A stretch of 64,000 nucleotides of DNA from an uncultured Saprospiraceae bacterium (GCA_938015435.1 CALLPN010000019.1:1-64000), one strand, 5' to 3'. Shown: positions 1 through 9,731, counted from the stretch's first letter. Program-made: numbers and translations. The notes: a model not told the origin generated them from the sequence alone.

Positions 1-900
1 TACAGAAGATGTACTCCCTGCTCCATTACTCCATGCATACGATGTTCCGCCTGATGCAGTAAGTTGTGTACTGAATCCTGTACATATTGTTGCGTCTGCT
101 CCAGCATTTGCTGATGTATTAGCATTTACATTTACTGTTACCTGATCAGTATCTGTACAGCCATTTGAATCAGTTGCTGTTACTGTATATGTAGTTGTCA
201 TTGTTGGGCTTACTGTTACAGAAGAACTATTTCCTGCTCCATTACTCCATGCATAAGATGTTCCGCCTGATGCTGTAAGTTGCGTACTAAATCCTGTACA
301 TATTGTCGCGTCTGCTCCAGCATTTGCTGATGTATTAGCATTTACATTTACTGTCACCTGATCAGTATCTATACAGCCATTTGCATCTGTTACTGTTACT
401 GTATATGTAGTTGTCGTTGTTGGACTTACTGTTACAGAAGAACTATTTCCCGCTCCATTACTCCATGCATAAGATGTTCCGCCTGATGCAGTAAGCACTG
501 TACTAAATCCTGTACAGATTGTTGCATCTGCTCCAGCGTTTGCTGATGTGTTTTCATTTACTGTTACTGTTACTTGATCAGTATCTGTACATGTGTTACC
601 ATCTGTTACTGTTACTGTATATGTAGTAGTCGTTGTAGGACTAACTGTAACAGAAGAACTATTTCCTGCTCCATTACTCCAAGTATATTGTGATCCCCCT
701 GATGCAGAAAGATTTGCTGAACTTCCTATACATATAGCTTGATCAGGTCCAGCATTTGCTGAATTGTTTGTATTAAACAAGACAAGTACACTATCATAAG
801 ACTTACATCCATTAAAATCTGTTACTTCTAGAGTGTAAGATGATTGAACCGTAGGAGTGAACGTCCAATTAGGGCCACTAGGAGGCGCAGGTAATCCTCC
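1..900 (-). repeat. 216-bp tandem coding repeats
   Basis: Equivalent bases recur at 35, 251, 467 and 683, a constant period of 216 bp (72 codons). The first copies differ at only a few bases by eye, and divergence grows to the right. They encode the near-identical modules with ANAGADATICTGFSTQLTAS and the following WSNGAGNSSS. The array continues past the left edge. This pattern indicates recent in-frame duplication inside the repeat protein gene. Confidence 0.9.
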
Positions 901-3720
901 ACCACCAAGCCATTGATAAGAACCTAAGAATGTTCCTGAACCTGATAAAGTCACAGTAGTACCTTCACATACTGTTTGATCAGGTCCAGCATTTGTATTT
1001 GGAACATTTACTGTTACCGTTACATCATCTGTAGCCTGACAACCATTCATATCAGTAATAGTTACTGTATAGGTTGTAGTTGTTACTACATTGAACTCAC
1101 CTGTCGTTGCACTATTACCAAGTCCATTACTCCAAGCATAATTATAAGATGGAGTTCCTCCTGATCCAGATGCTGAAAGACTGATTAGTCCATCATCATA
1201 ACATTTAACAAAATCATTACCCGCATTTACTGAAGGTAAAGGATTTACTGTAACCACTACTTGGTCAGTAGATTGACAGCCCGTAGAGTTATTTGTTACT
1301 GTTAACGTATAAGTAGTTGTTGAATTAGGAGTGACATTAAATGAAGTGCCAGTACCTAAACCTTGCCAAGAATATGTATTTCCTGCTGATACGAATCCAT
1401 CGACTGCAATTGTTGTTGTTTCACCAGCACATATTGACTGATCTACCCCTGCATTTGCAGCAGGATTATCATTTACTACAACTGTTACTTGGTCAGTATC
1501 AGTACACCCGTTGTTATCTGTTACCGTTACTGTATATGTTGTAGTTGTTGCAGGAGTTACATTCTTTGAAGAACCAGATCCTAATCCGTTACTCCATTGA
1601 TATCCAATTCCACCGGAAGCATTTAATGTAGCTGAACCACCAGCACAAACTGTCTGATCTGGTCCTGCATTTGCTGATGTGTTATTATTTACTGTAACTG
1701 TTACTTGATCGTTATCAGTACAACCATTTGCATCTGTTACTATAACTGTATAAGTTGTAGTAGTATTAGGACTTGCAGATACTGTTTGGTTATTCCCCAA
1801 ACTGTTACTCCACTGGTATGAAACTCCACCCGAAGCTGTTAATGTAGCAGCTCCACCTAAACATATAGATTGATCTGCTCCAGCATTAGCTGATGTATTA
1901 TTATTGACCGTTACTAAAACTTGATCAGAATCAGTACATCCATTAGCGTCGGTTACCGTAACTGCATAAGTCGTTGGAAAAGTAGGACTTGCAAATACTG
2001 TTTGGGTATTTCCTAAATTATTACTCCACTGATATGAAACTCCACCAGAAGCCGTTAACGTAGCAGCTTCACCTAGACATATAGATTGATTTGATCCTGC
2101 ATTCGCTGTTGGATTTGGATTCTGACCCACTGTAAATGATTGTGAATCAGAACAGCCATTTGCATCTACCATTGCTACAGTATAATTTCCTGCACCAATT
2201 GTTCTAGTTTGACCTTGAAAGTTATCTTGCCAGAAATATGAATAAGGGCCAGTTCCTCCTGATCCATTACCCATAGTAACCTGAATAGTTTGACCTGCAC
2301 AAACATTGTATGGTCCTCCTGGACTAAAACTAGGATTTGCTCCTATTGTAATTTGTATTTGATCCGAGCCAGTACATCCGTTTGAATCTGTTACTATAAC
2401 TGTATATAATACAGGTGTTGTAAAAGTAACTGTTGGATTCTGCTGTGTAAGTGGTGCTCCACCATTTCCATCATACCAAGCAAATTGCGTATATGATCCA
2501 GATCCACCAGATGGATTAGATGTCAATTGCACTGTTTGGCCTGAACATACTGAAATATCATTACCCGCAAATATTGTTGGTGATGGACTGACGTTTACTG
2601 TATAACTATCAACAGCTGTACAATTGTTTGCATCTGTAATAGTAACTGAATATGTAGTCGTTGTAGTCGGAGCTACATTATGAATTGAATTACTTGCGCT
2701 ACCTCCTGTAAGACCTTGATCCCAAACAAAAGTATAAGGTTGCACTCCCATTCCCTGTGCATCTAAAGTTGCTATGTTTCCAGCACAAAGTGGATTCTGA
2801 CCACCTGTCTGTTGTATATCTACTGAAGTACTAGTACACTGAGGACATGCCCCTGGGTTAGGATGAGGTCCAGATCCCAGATCGACAGGACTACAAAAAC
2901 CCATAAAAGGTTGATTGTTATCTACCGCCCATACAGTTATATTAGTACCACCGTAATTATTCTGAAGATTAATTGGATTAAGATCTATTGTAGCATTTGT
3001 ATTAACATCTGTTGCTGTGGTATATGTAAAAGTCCCAGCAGCACAAACGTTAGCATTTAATATACCCTCTGCACCATTTTCAAACTTGGCTTTTAACATA
3101 AAGCACTCTCCCTCTAAACTACTAAGAGAAACTTGTAATGCACAACCTACCCAGTCAACTGTTAGAACAGGCGCTTGACAAGCTGCACATGCTTGAGCTA
3201 ATGCAGGATTATTTGGATCACTGTGTGGACCAGTAGCATCATCTGTAGGGCTACATGCCCCTGGTGATGGTTGGAAATTATCTACAGCCCAAACTGTTAC
3301 ATTGGTAAACCCATATGTATTTAACAAGTGGTTGGGATTAAGACTTGATCCGTCATCTGCATAATGGAACACATATGTTCCAGCATTACAGATATTGCTG
3401 ACTAATAAGTCATCAGGGCCATTTCCTGTGCCATTATCGTATTTCACTTTCAACATGTAACATTCCCCTTGCATGTTGGAGACGTCTACTGCAAGTACAC
3501 ATCCATCCCAATAAGCAAAAACGCTAGGGGCTTGACAACCCGGAACATTTTGTGCTTGAGCCGAAAACTGCATTAGGAAAGCTAGCATAAACGCTAGAAT
3601 TGAGAAGGAACTTTTCAACCTACCAAAAGACAATCCCAAAGGATTTCTTCTCGTCGATTGAGAGTTGCTAGGATTAAAACTAGCGTCCAAGTAATGACGC
3701 CAAAGGGAAATAAATTTCAT
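1..3720 (-). CDS. Giant secreted repeat protein (PKD/Ig-like modules), 3' end outside window
   Basis: An uninterrupted minus-strand frame of 1240 codons runs from the ATG at 3720 off the left edge, so the C terminus is unseen. The N terminus has a long basic n-region followed by a hydrophobic stretch ending FSAQAQ, a signal peptide with cleavage near residue 55-57. Next come two related Cys-rich modules of about 115 residues, each starting CQAP and containing NVTVWAVDN or NITVWAVDN. At least 13 beta-sandwich modules of about 70 residues follow, with the pattern NAGxDxxxC, LTASGG, YxWSNG, TTTTYTVTVTD and NGCTDTDQV. These resemble the PKD/Ig-like repeats of Bacteroidota adhesins. The modules nearest the left edge are almost identical. 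A T9SS sorting domain is expected beyond the edge, but this is inference. Likely role: cell-surface adhesin or extracellular structural protein. Confidence 0.85.
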   Translation of the reverse strand, partial: MKFISLWRHYLDASFNPSNSQSTRRNPLGLSFGRLKSSFSILAFMLAFLMQFSAQAQNVPGCQAPSVFAYWDGCVLAVDVSNMQGECYMLKVKYDNGTGNGPDDLLVSNICNAGTYVFHYADDGSSLNPNHLLNTYGFTNVTVWAVDNFQPSPGACSPTDDATGPHSDPNNPALAQACAACQAPVLTVDWVGCALQVSLSSLEGECFMLKAKFENGAEGILNANVCAAGTFTYTTATDVNTNATIDLNPINLQNNYGGTNITVWAVDNNQPFMGFCSPVDLGSGPHPNPGACPQCTSTSVDIQQTGGQNPLCAGNIATLDAQGMGVQPYTFVWDQGLTGGSASNSIHNVAPTTTTTYSVTITDANNCTAVDSYTVNVSPSPTIFAGNDISVCSGQTVQLTSNPSGGSGSYTQFAWYDGNGGAPLTQQNPTVTFTTPVLYTVIVTDSNGCTGSDQIQITIGANPSFSPGGPYNVCAGQTIQVTMGNGSGGTGPYSYFWQDNFQGQTRTIGAGNYTVAMVDANGCSDSQSFTVGQNPNPTANAGSNQSICLGEAATLTASGGVSYQWSNNLGNTQTVFASPTFPTTYAVTVTDANGCTDSDQVLVTVNNNTSANAGADQSICLGGAATLTASGGVSYQWSNSLGNNQTVSASPNTTTTYTVIVTDANGCTDNDQVTVTVNNNTSANAGPDQTVCAGGSATLNASGGIGYQWSNGLGSGSSKNVTPATTTTYTVTVTDNNGCTDTDQVTVVVNDNPAANAGVDQSICAGETTTIAVDGFVSAGNTYSWQGLGTGTSFNVTPNSTTTYTLTVTNNSTGCQSTDQVVVTVNPLPSVNAGNDFVKCYDDGLISLSASGSGGTPSYNYAWSNGLGNSATTGEFNVVTTTTYTVTITDMNGCQATDDVTVTVNVPNTNAGPDQTVCEGTTVTLSGSGTFLGSYQWLGGGGLPAPPSGPNWTFTPTVQSSYTLEVTDFNGCKSYDSVLVLFNTNNSANAGPDQAICIGSSANLSASGGSQYTWSNGAGNSSSVTVSPTTTTTYTVTVTDGNTCTDTDQVTVTVNENTSANAGADATICTGFSTVLTASGGTSYAWSNGAGNSSSVTVSPTTTTTYTVTVTDANGCIDTDQVTVNVNANTSANAGADATICTGFSTQLTASGGTSYAWSNGAGNSSSVTVSPTMTTTYTVTATDSNGCTDTDQVTVNVNANTSANAGADATICTGFSTQLTASGGTSYAWSNGAGSTSSV

Positions 3721-4000
3721 TGTAGGTGTTTTTGTAATTCAATTATTTCTAAAAAAAACTCATCTATTTACATAGACTAATAACTATTCCAAAGTCACTA
3801 ATAAAATGGGCCGAAAGTGCAAAAGCATCTGAAACAATAAGTAACTGACAACTACTTTACATAATTCACATATCAAAAAAACTAGGCTTATAAGTTTTTC
3901 GTCGTGTTTGTAACAGTAGTTTTTTTACTGAAGGCTCATTATAATAGGTTAGTGGATTTTTACGTTTAAAAAATATTGCACATATTTCTTACTGGTTATA

Positions 4001-4008
4001 CAAAGGTA
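4001..4008 (-). promoter_or_regulatory. Candidate -7 box (TACCTTTG) for the repeat protein
   Basis: Minus-strand TACCTTTG matches the Bacteroidota -7 consensus TAnnTTTG, but no TTG lies at the expected -33 distance. A hairpin (4038-4061) lies just upstream. The predicted leader would be about 275 nt. Confidence 0.35.
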
Positions 4009-4512
4009 CTTCCAACTGACTCATCCGTAGATGAAGACTAGCTGCTTTGTAAAGTAGCTAGCAAATAACCCGTCGGAATAATTAAAAATATGGGTAAAAA
4101 TCTTATAGACTGAGTGGTATTCCATTCGAAAATGTCACTTTCGTTGCAACAACTTTAATTTTCAGGTTAAAAACTAAAGCTTCTCCACTGTCTTGTTATG
4201 AAGTAATTTGTCCAAAAACATAATGATATAGTCAATTAACTCCTTTCTCTTATAGAAAATATTGAATAATTGATTAAAGCATAAGTGATATGAACTTTCC
4301 ATTTTGATTAAAGTCGCTGATTGGGGATATGGGCGTTATAATAAACGGAAAATCTTTACTTAAATAACAGAGCATTTAAAGCCAATTTATAAGAGCTTAA
4401 AATGCTAGTCGTATGATTTATGGTAGGTTGGGAAACGCGAGAACTCGCTTGCAAATCATTTGATTCACTTTATTAGAGTCGATTCTCAGGTATAAATATT
4501 AGGTTAGATAAG

Positions 4513-4543
4513 CAAAGGTAAACAAAATAACTACATATTACAA
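4513..4543 (-). promoter_or_regulatory. Candidate promoter TTG-N20-TACCTTTG
   Basis: On the minus strand TTG (4543-4541) is followed after 20 nt by TACCTTTG (4520-4513), an exact match to the Bacteroidota vegetative promoter. The predicted start near 4507 is almost 790 nt before the nearest downstream start codon (3720). The -33 element lies inside the inverted repeat at 4533-4558. Confidence 0.55.
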
Positions 4544-4558
4544 AAAATCGTAATATGT
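4533..4558. repeat. Inverted repeat ACATATT-N12-AATATGT, copy A
   Basis: The arms are ACATATTAC and GTAATATGT (perfect 9 bp) around 8 nt. The same 26-nt layout with the same outer arms occurs at 36989-37014 and 62354-62379. Copy A overlaps the -33 element of the minus-strand promoter, as an operator would. Confidence 0.6.
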
Positions 4559-4872
4559 TTTCAGCCTCTGGTGCCTAAGTCAAGTAAAATAGGACTATAG
4601 CGAAGATAATCTATGATCATAATTATACATTATTAGAGTAAAATGCACTTATCTCCATTAAAATCCACCCTAAAACTCTGTTTATTGAACATTTTTCATG
4701 CGAGTAGATAGATACCTTGACAATCCACATTCCCAAAAATGAAGCTTTTATCCAGAAAGATGATCAATTTCATAGCCTCGGTAAAACAACACAGGCTTGT
4801 ACATTTTAGTCCTAACTCATACTAAGGAATAATGGATAACCGATATATTCTAAGCCATAGGTTAGTGTCAAA

Positions 4873-5868
4873 CTACTTATTAAGCAATCTATCTAAAAAG
4901 CTATAAGTATCATTTCTAACCTCAGGAATACTTTGAGAGAATACCCAAGAAGAAATAACGTGTCGCTCTGCATTGGGATAAGCCACTTTAGTCTTTAGAT
5001 GATTCGGAGTAGAAATCTTATCAAAGAATCGTACCATATCCGGTACAGAAACTACATGATCGGATTCTTCTTCATTCTTAAAATAATAACCGAGAAAGAC
5101 GGGTATATCTATTTTGGAAAATACTTCATCCGTCATAGTCTGATCTATTAGATCCCTAACCATAAATGTGCCTTGTATATGATATGCATCATTCCAATAT
5201 TTGATAGCGTTATCATCGTAAGATATGGTATTGTAAATACCACCGAAGACTGCTTCAGCAATCTGACGTCCCCAAGGTCGGAGCAATAACTCAGATTTAG
5301 AATCATATAAATCGATATTAGGGCTGTACATCACTAAAGCATCTATGTCATCTCGTATACTGGCTAGATAAGCACTAAGAGTTCCACCTGTAGAGCAACT
5401 AATGACCACAAGTGTGTCACCCAATCTAGTACCAATATCAATGGCTTCACTGGCACTATCTATAAGATCTTGAGGTGTAATATCCTCAAAAGACATACTA
5501 TCCGAACGACCGTGATCATACAACCTCGCCAAATACAGGTTAGCTCCATAACGCTCAGCCACCTCAGTATGTAAAGGATCACCTTCTTCTTGCGACGCCG
5601 AGAATCCATGAAGATAAACAACAGAAATACCTGTGCGTACTCCAACACTATCACTCCAAATGATACGTGCTTCATTATCCGGCTTAAGATCGAGAACTTG
5701 AGACTCTTTGGATGCGATAAGGCTATCCATTTCGCTAAGTGGTGTACTCATCCATGTAGAACTCTTAGATTCCTGGATAGTATCGAACTCTACCCTGGGG
5801 CCTAAAATGTAGGCGATGAATAAAATTAGTCCGAGGACTAATAGTATCTTTAAAAATCTCTTGAACAT
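4873..5868 (-). CDS. Membrane-anchored alpha/beta hydrolase
   Basis: 331 residues. One N-terminal hydrophobic helix (about 5-23) with preceding basic residues anchors the protein or acts as an uncleaved signal. An alpha/beta-hydrolase fold follows: the oxyanion-hole HGFSAS at 87-92, a nucleophile elbow SCSTGG at 157-162 with Ser159, the acid probably Asp270 (ESDHVV) and the base His303 (ERHVIS). The elbow departs from GxSxG in having Ser at the first position. The substrate cannot be inferred; serine esterase/lipase-like activity at the cell envelope is likely. It is divergently arranged with the SerA-like gene and 107 bp from its start. Confidence 0.8.
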   Translation of the reverse strand: MFKRFLKILLVLGLILFIAYILGPRVEFDTIQESKSSTWMSTPLSEMDSLIASKESQVLDLKPDNEARIIWSDSVGVRTGISVVYLHGFSASQEEGDPLHTEVAERYGANLYLARLYDHGRSDSMSFEDITPQDLIDSASEAIDIGTRLGDTLVVISCSTGGTLSAYLASIRDDIDALVMYSPNIDLYDSKSELLLRPWGRQIAEAVFGGIYNTISYDDNAIKYWNDAYHIQGTFMVRDLIDQTMTDEVFSKIDIPVFLGYYFKNEEESDHVVSVPDMVRFFDKISTPNHLKTKVAYPNAERHVISSWVFSQSIPEVRNDTYSFLDRLLNK

Positions 5869-5975
5869 AATAAATAATGAGTGTTAAACAAAATCACTTC
5901 TTAGCAATCATGCAAAAGACCAAACAATTATTATAATTGCGACTCAATAAAGAGTCATCTCTAAAACAGATTACC

Positions 5976-6920
5976 ATGGCAAAGATACTAGTAAATGATG
6001 GAATGCATCAAGCGGGCATAGATATGCTAATAGATGCCGGACATGAAGTAAATACCATTAATATCCCTCAGGCAGATCTAATGGATCAACTACAAAAATA
6101 TGATGCAATATGTGTACGTAGTGCTACCAAGGTAAGATCTGATCTTATAGATAATTGTCCCAATCTTAAGATCATCGGTAGAGGTGGTGTTGGTCTTGAT
6201 AATATAGATGTAGATCATGCCAGATCTAAAGGTATACATGTACTCAATACTCCTGCTGCCTCCTCAAGGTCCGTAGCAGAATTGGCGATAGGTCATCTAA
6301 TGACAGTGGCTAGATTCCTACACGACTCCAATCTACATATGCCAAGCAAAGGTGCTACGGAATTCAAATCGCTGAAAAAATCTTACTCTAAAGGCTTCGA
6401 ACTTGAAGGTAAAAAACTAGGGATTATTGGATTCGGACGTATCGGTCAAGAAACTGCTCGGATTGCAATTGGATTAGGTATGGAGATACTCGCTGTTGAT
6501 CCTTATCAAGATAAAGTAAATCTATCGATAGGACCAAAATCATTAAATCTTATCACTGAAGTGAAAACTGTAGAGATGGATCATATGCTAGCCCATGCTG
6601 ATGCTATAACGTTACACATCCCCAATACGGGCAAACCAGTGCTGAGCTATGATGAATTTTCTAAAATGAAAAATGGTGTAGTACTAATCAATGCTAGTAG
6701 AGGTGGTACTGTAGATGAAGATGCATTATTAGATGCTTTGAACACAAAAAAAGTAAGATCCGCGGGATTAGATGTATTTGTAGGAGAGCCTAATCCTAGA
6801 GTGGATTTATTATCTCATCGCAATGTATCTTCTTCTCCACATATTGGAGCAAGTACTCTAGAGGCTCAAATAAAAATAGGCCAAGAATTAGCGCAACAGA
6901 TTATTAATAAATTGAAATAA
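5976..6920 (+). CDS. serA: D-3-phosphoglycerate dehydrogenase-like 2-hydroxyacid dehydrogenase
   Basis: 314 residues from the ATG at 5976, chosen over an upstream in-frame TTG (5937) because MAKILVNDG matches the usual family start. NAD-dependent D-isomer-specific 2-hydroxyacid dehydrogenase, probably oxidising 3-phosphoglycerate as the first step of serine synthesis in the cytoplasm. A Rossmann glycine motif GIIGFGRIG lies at about 149-157. The catalytic triad is visible as Arg in NASRGG (about 242), Glu in VGEPNP (about 271) and His in PHIGAS (about 289). NTPAASSRSVAELAIGH is the conserved SerA helix. It is the short form without a C-terminal ACT domain. No serC or serB lies nearby, so another hydroxyacid substrate is possible. 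Confidence 0.85.
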   Translation: MAKILVNDGMHQAGIDMLIDAGHEVNTINIPQADLMDQLQKYDAICVRSATKVRSDLIDNCPNLKIIGRGGVGLDNIDVDHARSKGIHVLNTPAASSRSVAELAIGHLMTVARFLHDSNLHMPSKGATEFKSLKKSYSKGFELEGKKLGIIGFGRIGQETARIAIGLGMEILAVDPYQDKVNLSIGPKSLNLITEVKTVEMDHMLAHADAITLHIPNTGKPVLSYDEFSKMKNGVVLINASRGGTVDEDALLDALNTKKVRSAGLDVFVGEPNPRVDLLSHRNVSSSPHIGASTLEAQIKIGQELAQQIINKLK

Positions 6921-7197
6921 AATAAATGACTGGAATTCAACTTTTAAATTAAATTTCTTCGAGACTCAACATTATAATTTGACCGCGATGAATTGAAAAG
7001 CGAGAAGGGCTACTTTTATTTAAAAAAATAACGTCAATCCTTTATAACACTTTTTTATTTTCGATTCTTAGCGCACTTAGTTTCTATTTTTTTTCACAAA
7101 AAAAAATAGAAAACAAAAGTAATACTATCCATTTTATTCGATCTTTTAATGAACCAGAATAAGACGGCATTATACTTATCAACGCCTAGTTTCACAA
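6921..7197. other. Convergent intergenic region with AT-only hairpin
   Basis: 277 bp between convergent genes. At 7081-7112 a perfect inverted repeat (TTTCTATTTTTTTT, CAC, then the complement) forms an all-A/T hairpin with T/A tracts on both sides. It may terminate transcription from either strand. Nothing else is recognised. Confidence 0.4.
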
Positions 7198-8205
7198 TCA
7201 GATTTTAACTGCCTTTTCAGTTATATATTGACCGTTTTGTTGAATGGTAATTAGGTATGTTCCAGTTATCCATTCTGCACTTGGTATAGTGATAGAATTA
7301 GATTGTCCTTTAGTTGTTTTACTAAATACTTTTTTTCCATCCAGTGACTCTACTGTATATGTAATATCTCCACCAGACGACAGTGAAGTATATGTAATTA
7401 CCAACGATTCAGTAAATGGATTTACTACTGACATATCCATACTAGTAGCACCATCACAACTTGCTGACATGACATCAAAATATTGACGCAATCCATCCAA
7501 ATCTGTATTGACTAATCTATAATAATGCACGCCTGAAATATCTCTATCAAAGTAACTATATTCGGCTCCATTTCCGTTAGCTCCTTTTGCATTCACCTCT
7601 GCTATATCAACCCAATTATTTGTTTTGTCCTTTTTCTGTATCGTGAAGTAATCATTACCCACTTCTGTGGCAGTTTGCCATACTAACATTATGGCATCAT
7701 CATCTGATTCGCAGATAGCATTTTGCTTACTTAATTCGATAGGCAATACGGCTGCTGAAGTAATTTTAATTTCTGAAAATCCACTGCAACTTCCGCCATG
7801 ATTACTCAATACGGTAATCAATAAATGATCTCCTGCAATACCTCCTAAATCAATTATATCATTACCTTCATAAAATGCAGATCCCTCGGAGATAGTTACC
7901 GTAGCGACACCTGCTTCAGTCCAATTGATACCATCAGATGAAACATCTATAACAATATTTTGAACCCCATTATTTAGATTCATAGGATCGTTGTAGTTCC
8001 ATAGTTTGATAGTACTCATGACATAAGTACCACCTAGATCATATCTTATCCAGTGACTGTCTCCCCTATCTGCATTGGGGTTAGTCGAAGTTGTACATGA
8101 TAACCACGCTTCTGTATAAGATGTACTATGTCTATCTGGGAATTGCTGAGCAGTACTTATTACTGCAAATAAACTAAGAGTTATATATAATATAATAGAT
8201 TTCAT
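7198..8205 (-). CDS. Secreted discoidin-like protein with T9SS type A sorting domain
   Basis: 335 residues. The signal peptide ends about residue 19 (AVISTAQQ). Residues 20-150 look like an F5/8 type C (discoidin) carbohydrate-binding fold, with HWIRYDLGG, IKLWNYNDP and VIDVSSDGINW. The middle region (about 155-250) carries the WQTATEVGNDYFTIQKK and HYYRLVNTDLDG signature common before T9SS domains. The last 75 residues form a type A sorting domain ending in a YLITIQQNG strand and KAVKI. It is predicted to be exported by T9SS and left on the surface or released. It is last in an apparent operon after DUF1800 and DUF1501 genes (78 bp gap), which suggests joint function. Confidence 0.8.
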   Translation of the reverse strand: MKSIILYITLSLFAVISTAQQFPDRHSTSYTEAWLSCTTSTNPNADRGDSHWIRYDLGGTYVMSTIKLWNYNDPMNLNNGVQNIVIDVSSDGINWTEAGVATVTISEGSAFYEGNDIIDLGGIAGDHLLITVLSNHGGSCSGFSEIKITSAAVLPIELSKQNAICESDDDAIMLVWQTATEVGNDYFTIQKKDKTNNWVDIAEVNAKGANGNGAEYSYFDRDISGVHYYRLVNTDLDGLRQYFDVMSASCDGATSMDMSVVNPFTESLVITYTSLSSGGDITYTVESLDGKKVFSKTTKGQSNSITIPSAEWITGTYLITIQQNGQYITEKAVKI

Positions 8206-8283
8206 AGCGTCATTTATTTATTAAAAAACATTACTAACATTCGGTGGGACTTCCCCACTAAACATTCGATTAACAGTATTCGA

Positions 8284-9687
8284 TTAGATTAATAATCCCA
8301 ATGGATTACCGTTATAAATAGAGTCGAAGTTATCTATGTTTGGAAATAAAGTTAACAGTTCACTGTTCTCTACACCAAACCAGCTCGCTATATCACCGAA
8401 GTATTGGTCTGTGGCTATAGTAGGTAATAACACTCCACCACCAAGCTCTAGATTATTACCTTCATCTAAATCTGGGTATGTACCAAATATCTCTCCTCCA
8501 TTAACTGCACCACCCATGATAAATGCATTAGATCCCCATGCATGATCAGATCCTTGTCCATTAGAATTGAGCGTACGAGCAAACTCTGATAACGAAAATG
8601 TAGTCACCATATTTTGAGTATTCAGCTCATCCATTGCTTGACTAAATTCTCCGAGAGCAGTATCTATTTCCGTTAGAAGAATATCGTGTGCATCGAGTAC
8701 TTCATCATGCATATCAAACCCTCCAAAGTCAATAAAAAATATCTGACGTTTCATCCCCAATGTATCTCTAGCAGCGATAGTTTTTGCTACTAATTCAAAT
8801 TGTTGAGATAGCCTACTTCCACTAAATCCTGTTGATAGTGATTGTCCACTTATAGCCTCGTTATATTCTTCTGCTCCATCCTTACCAATTTTCATGATGT
8901 CGACGTATGTTTTTTTGAAAATATCATCATAATAATTATCTATCATACTATTGATAGTATTTTTATTTGCCGGCTCTATTTGATTAGTTTGACTTATCCC
9001 ATTTAACTCTGTGGCTCCGTTGTTATCCACAGAAAACTCTACAGAATTTTGACCAGTTTGATATATATTACTACCAGATAATGATAGATTTAATGATATG
9101 TTTTCATTGTCATTACATGCATTAAACATGTCTGCGATCTTACCACCCCACCCTTTGGCAACTCTCTCTTGAGGTATCCCTGTCTGCCAATGCATGACCT
9201 GATCTGCATGAGAATATAAACCCAATGGAAGTTGTGCAGATCCATTGTAGAATTGTGTTTTAGTAGTAGGCTGTACCAGAGTCCCAACATTAGCTACAAA
9301 TGAAAGATTTCCATTCTTAAATAATGTTTCCATATTGGACATGGCATGATGTACCGCAAACTCTTTTCCTGCTGTGTCTGTATAATTTAATTCTCTAAGA
9401 TTTTTTGAAGAATCATTTGTATCTATTTTCGGCAAGGCCAAATTAGTTCTTGCTACCGAATATTGAGCATGCGAAGCATCATCATATGGTATCAACATAT
9501 TATATGCGTCATTACCTCCGCCCATCAATAAAACTACCATGGCCTTATAGTCTGTAAATCCATTTAATGCTGTAGCACTATTAATAAATTTTAAGTTAGT
9601 CAAGGTGTTCATAAGAGTCGTTGACCCTACCGCGGCACAACTCATATTTCTAAGGAAATTTCTTCTGGATACTAATCGCTTTGCCAT
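8284..9687 (-). CDS. DUF1501 family exported protein
   Basis: 467 residues. The N terminus has a twin-arginine motif (SRRNFLRNM, residues 7-15) followed by a hydrophobic stretch, so Tat export of a folded protein is likely. The body matches DUF1501, a sulfatase/alkaline-phosphatase-like family: VVLLMGGGNDAYNMLIPYDD, VHHAMSNMETLFKNGNLSFVANVGT, FIDFGGFDMHDEV, and SDHAWGSNAFIMGGAVNGG near the C terminus. The biochemical function is not established. It follows the DUF1800 gene by 44 bp; this pairing is recurrent in Bacteroidota and Planctomycetes and suggests a shared envelope or extracellular role. Confidence 0.85.
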   Translation of the reverse strand: MAKRLVSRRNFLRNMSCAAVGSTTLMNTLTNLKFINSATALNGFTDYKAMVVLLMGGGNDAYNMLIPYDDASHAQYSVARTNLALPKIDTNDSSKNLRELNYTDTAGKEFAVHHAMSNMETLFKNGNLSFVANVGTLVQPTTKTQFYNGSAQLPLGLYSHADQVMHWQTGIPQERVAKGWGGKIADMFNACNDNENISLNLSLSGSNIYQTGQNSVEFSVDNNGATELNGISQTNQIEPANKNTINSMIDNYYDDIFKKTYVDIMKIGKDGAEEYNEAISGQSLSTGFSGSRLSQQFELVAKTIAARDTLGMKRQIFFIDFGGFDMHDEVLDAHDILLTEIDTALGEFSQAMDELNTQNMVTTFSLSEFARTLNSNGQGSDHAWGSNAFIMGGAVNGGEIFGTYPDLDEGNNLELGGGVLLPTIATDQYFGDIASWFGVENSELLTLFPNIDNFDSIYNGNPLGLLI

Positions 9688-9731
9688 ATCTTAATAACTT
9701 TATTTTCTCTCTTTTTTTGAATCTAAAAAAC

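Larger units (their letters stand above)
3721..4872. other. Long non-coding region upstream of the giant repeat protein
   Basis: There is no convincing coding frame on either strand in 1.15 kb. It holds two minus-strand TACCTTTG boxes (4001-4008 and 4513-4520), a 10-11 bp hairpin at 4038-4061 (arms CTAGCTGCTT and AAGTAGCTAG, one G-T pair), and an inverted repeat at 4533-4558 that recurs elsewhere in the window. It may be a long leader or may encode a small RNA on the minus strand. Confidence 0.5.

Noticed and set aside
1..900. Regular 216-bp repeats as a possible CRISPR array
   Set aside because: The repeats are in frame, far too long, without unique spacers, and encode a protein module.
976..3060. 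Short plus-strand frames opposite the giant repeat protein
   Set aside because: They are antisense frames produced by the repeat composition; the minus-strand frame is open throughout with clear domains.
4437..4448. GCGAGAACTCGC palindrome
   Set aside because: A 5-bp stem with a 2-nt loop and no T run; too small to support a function.
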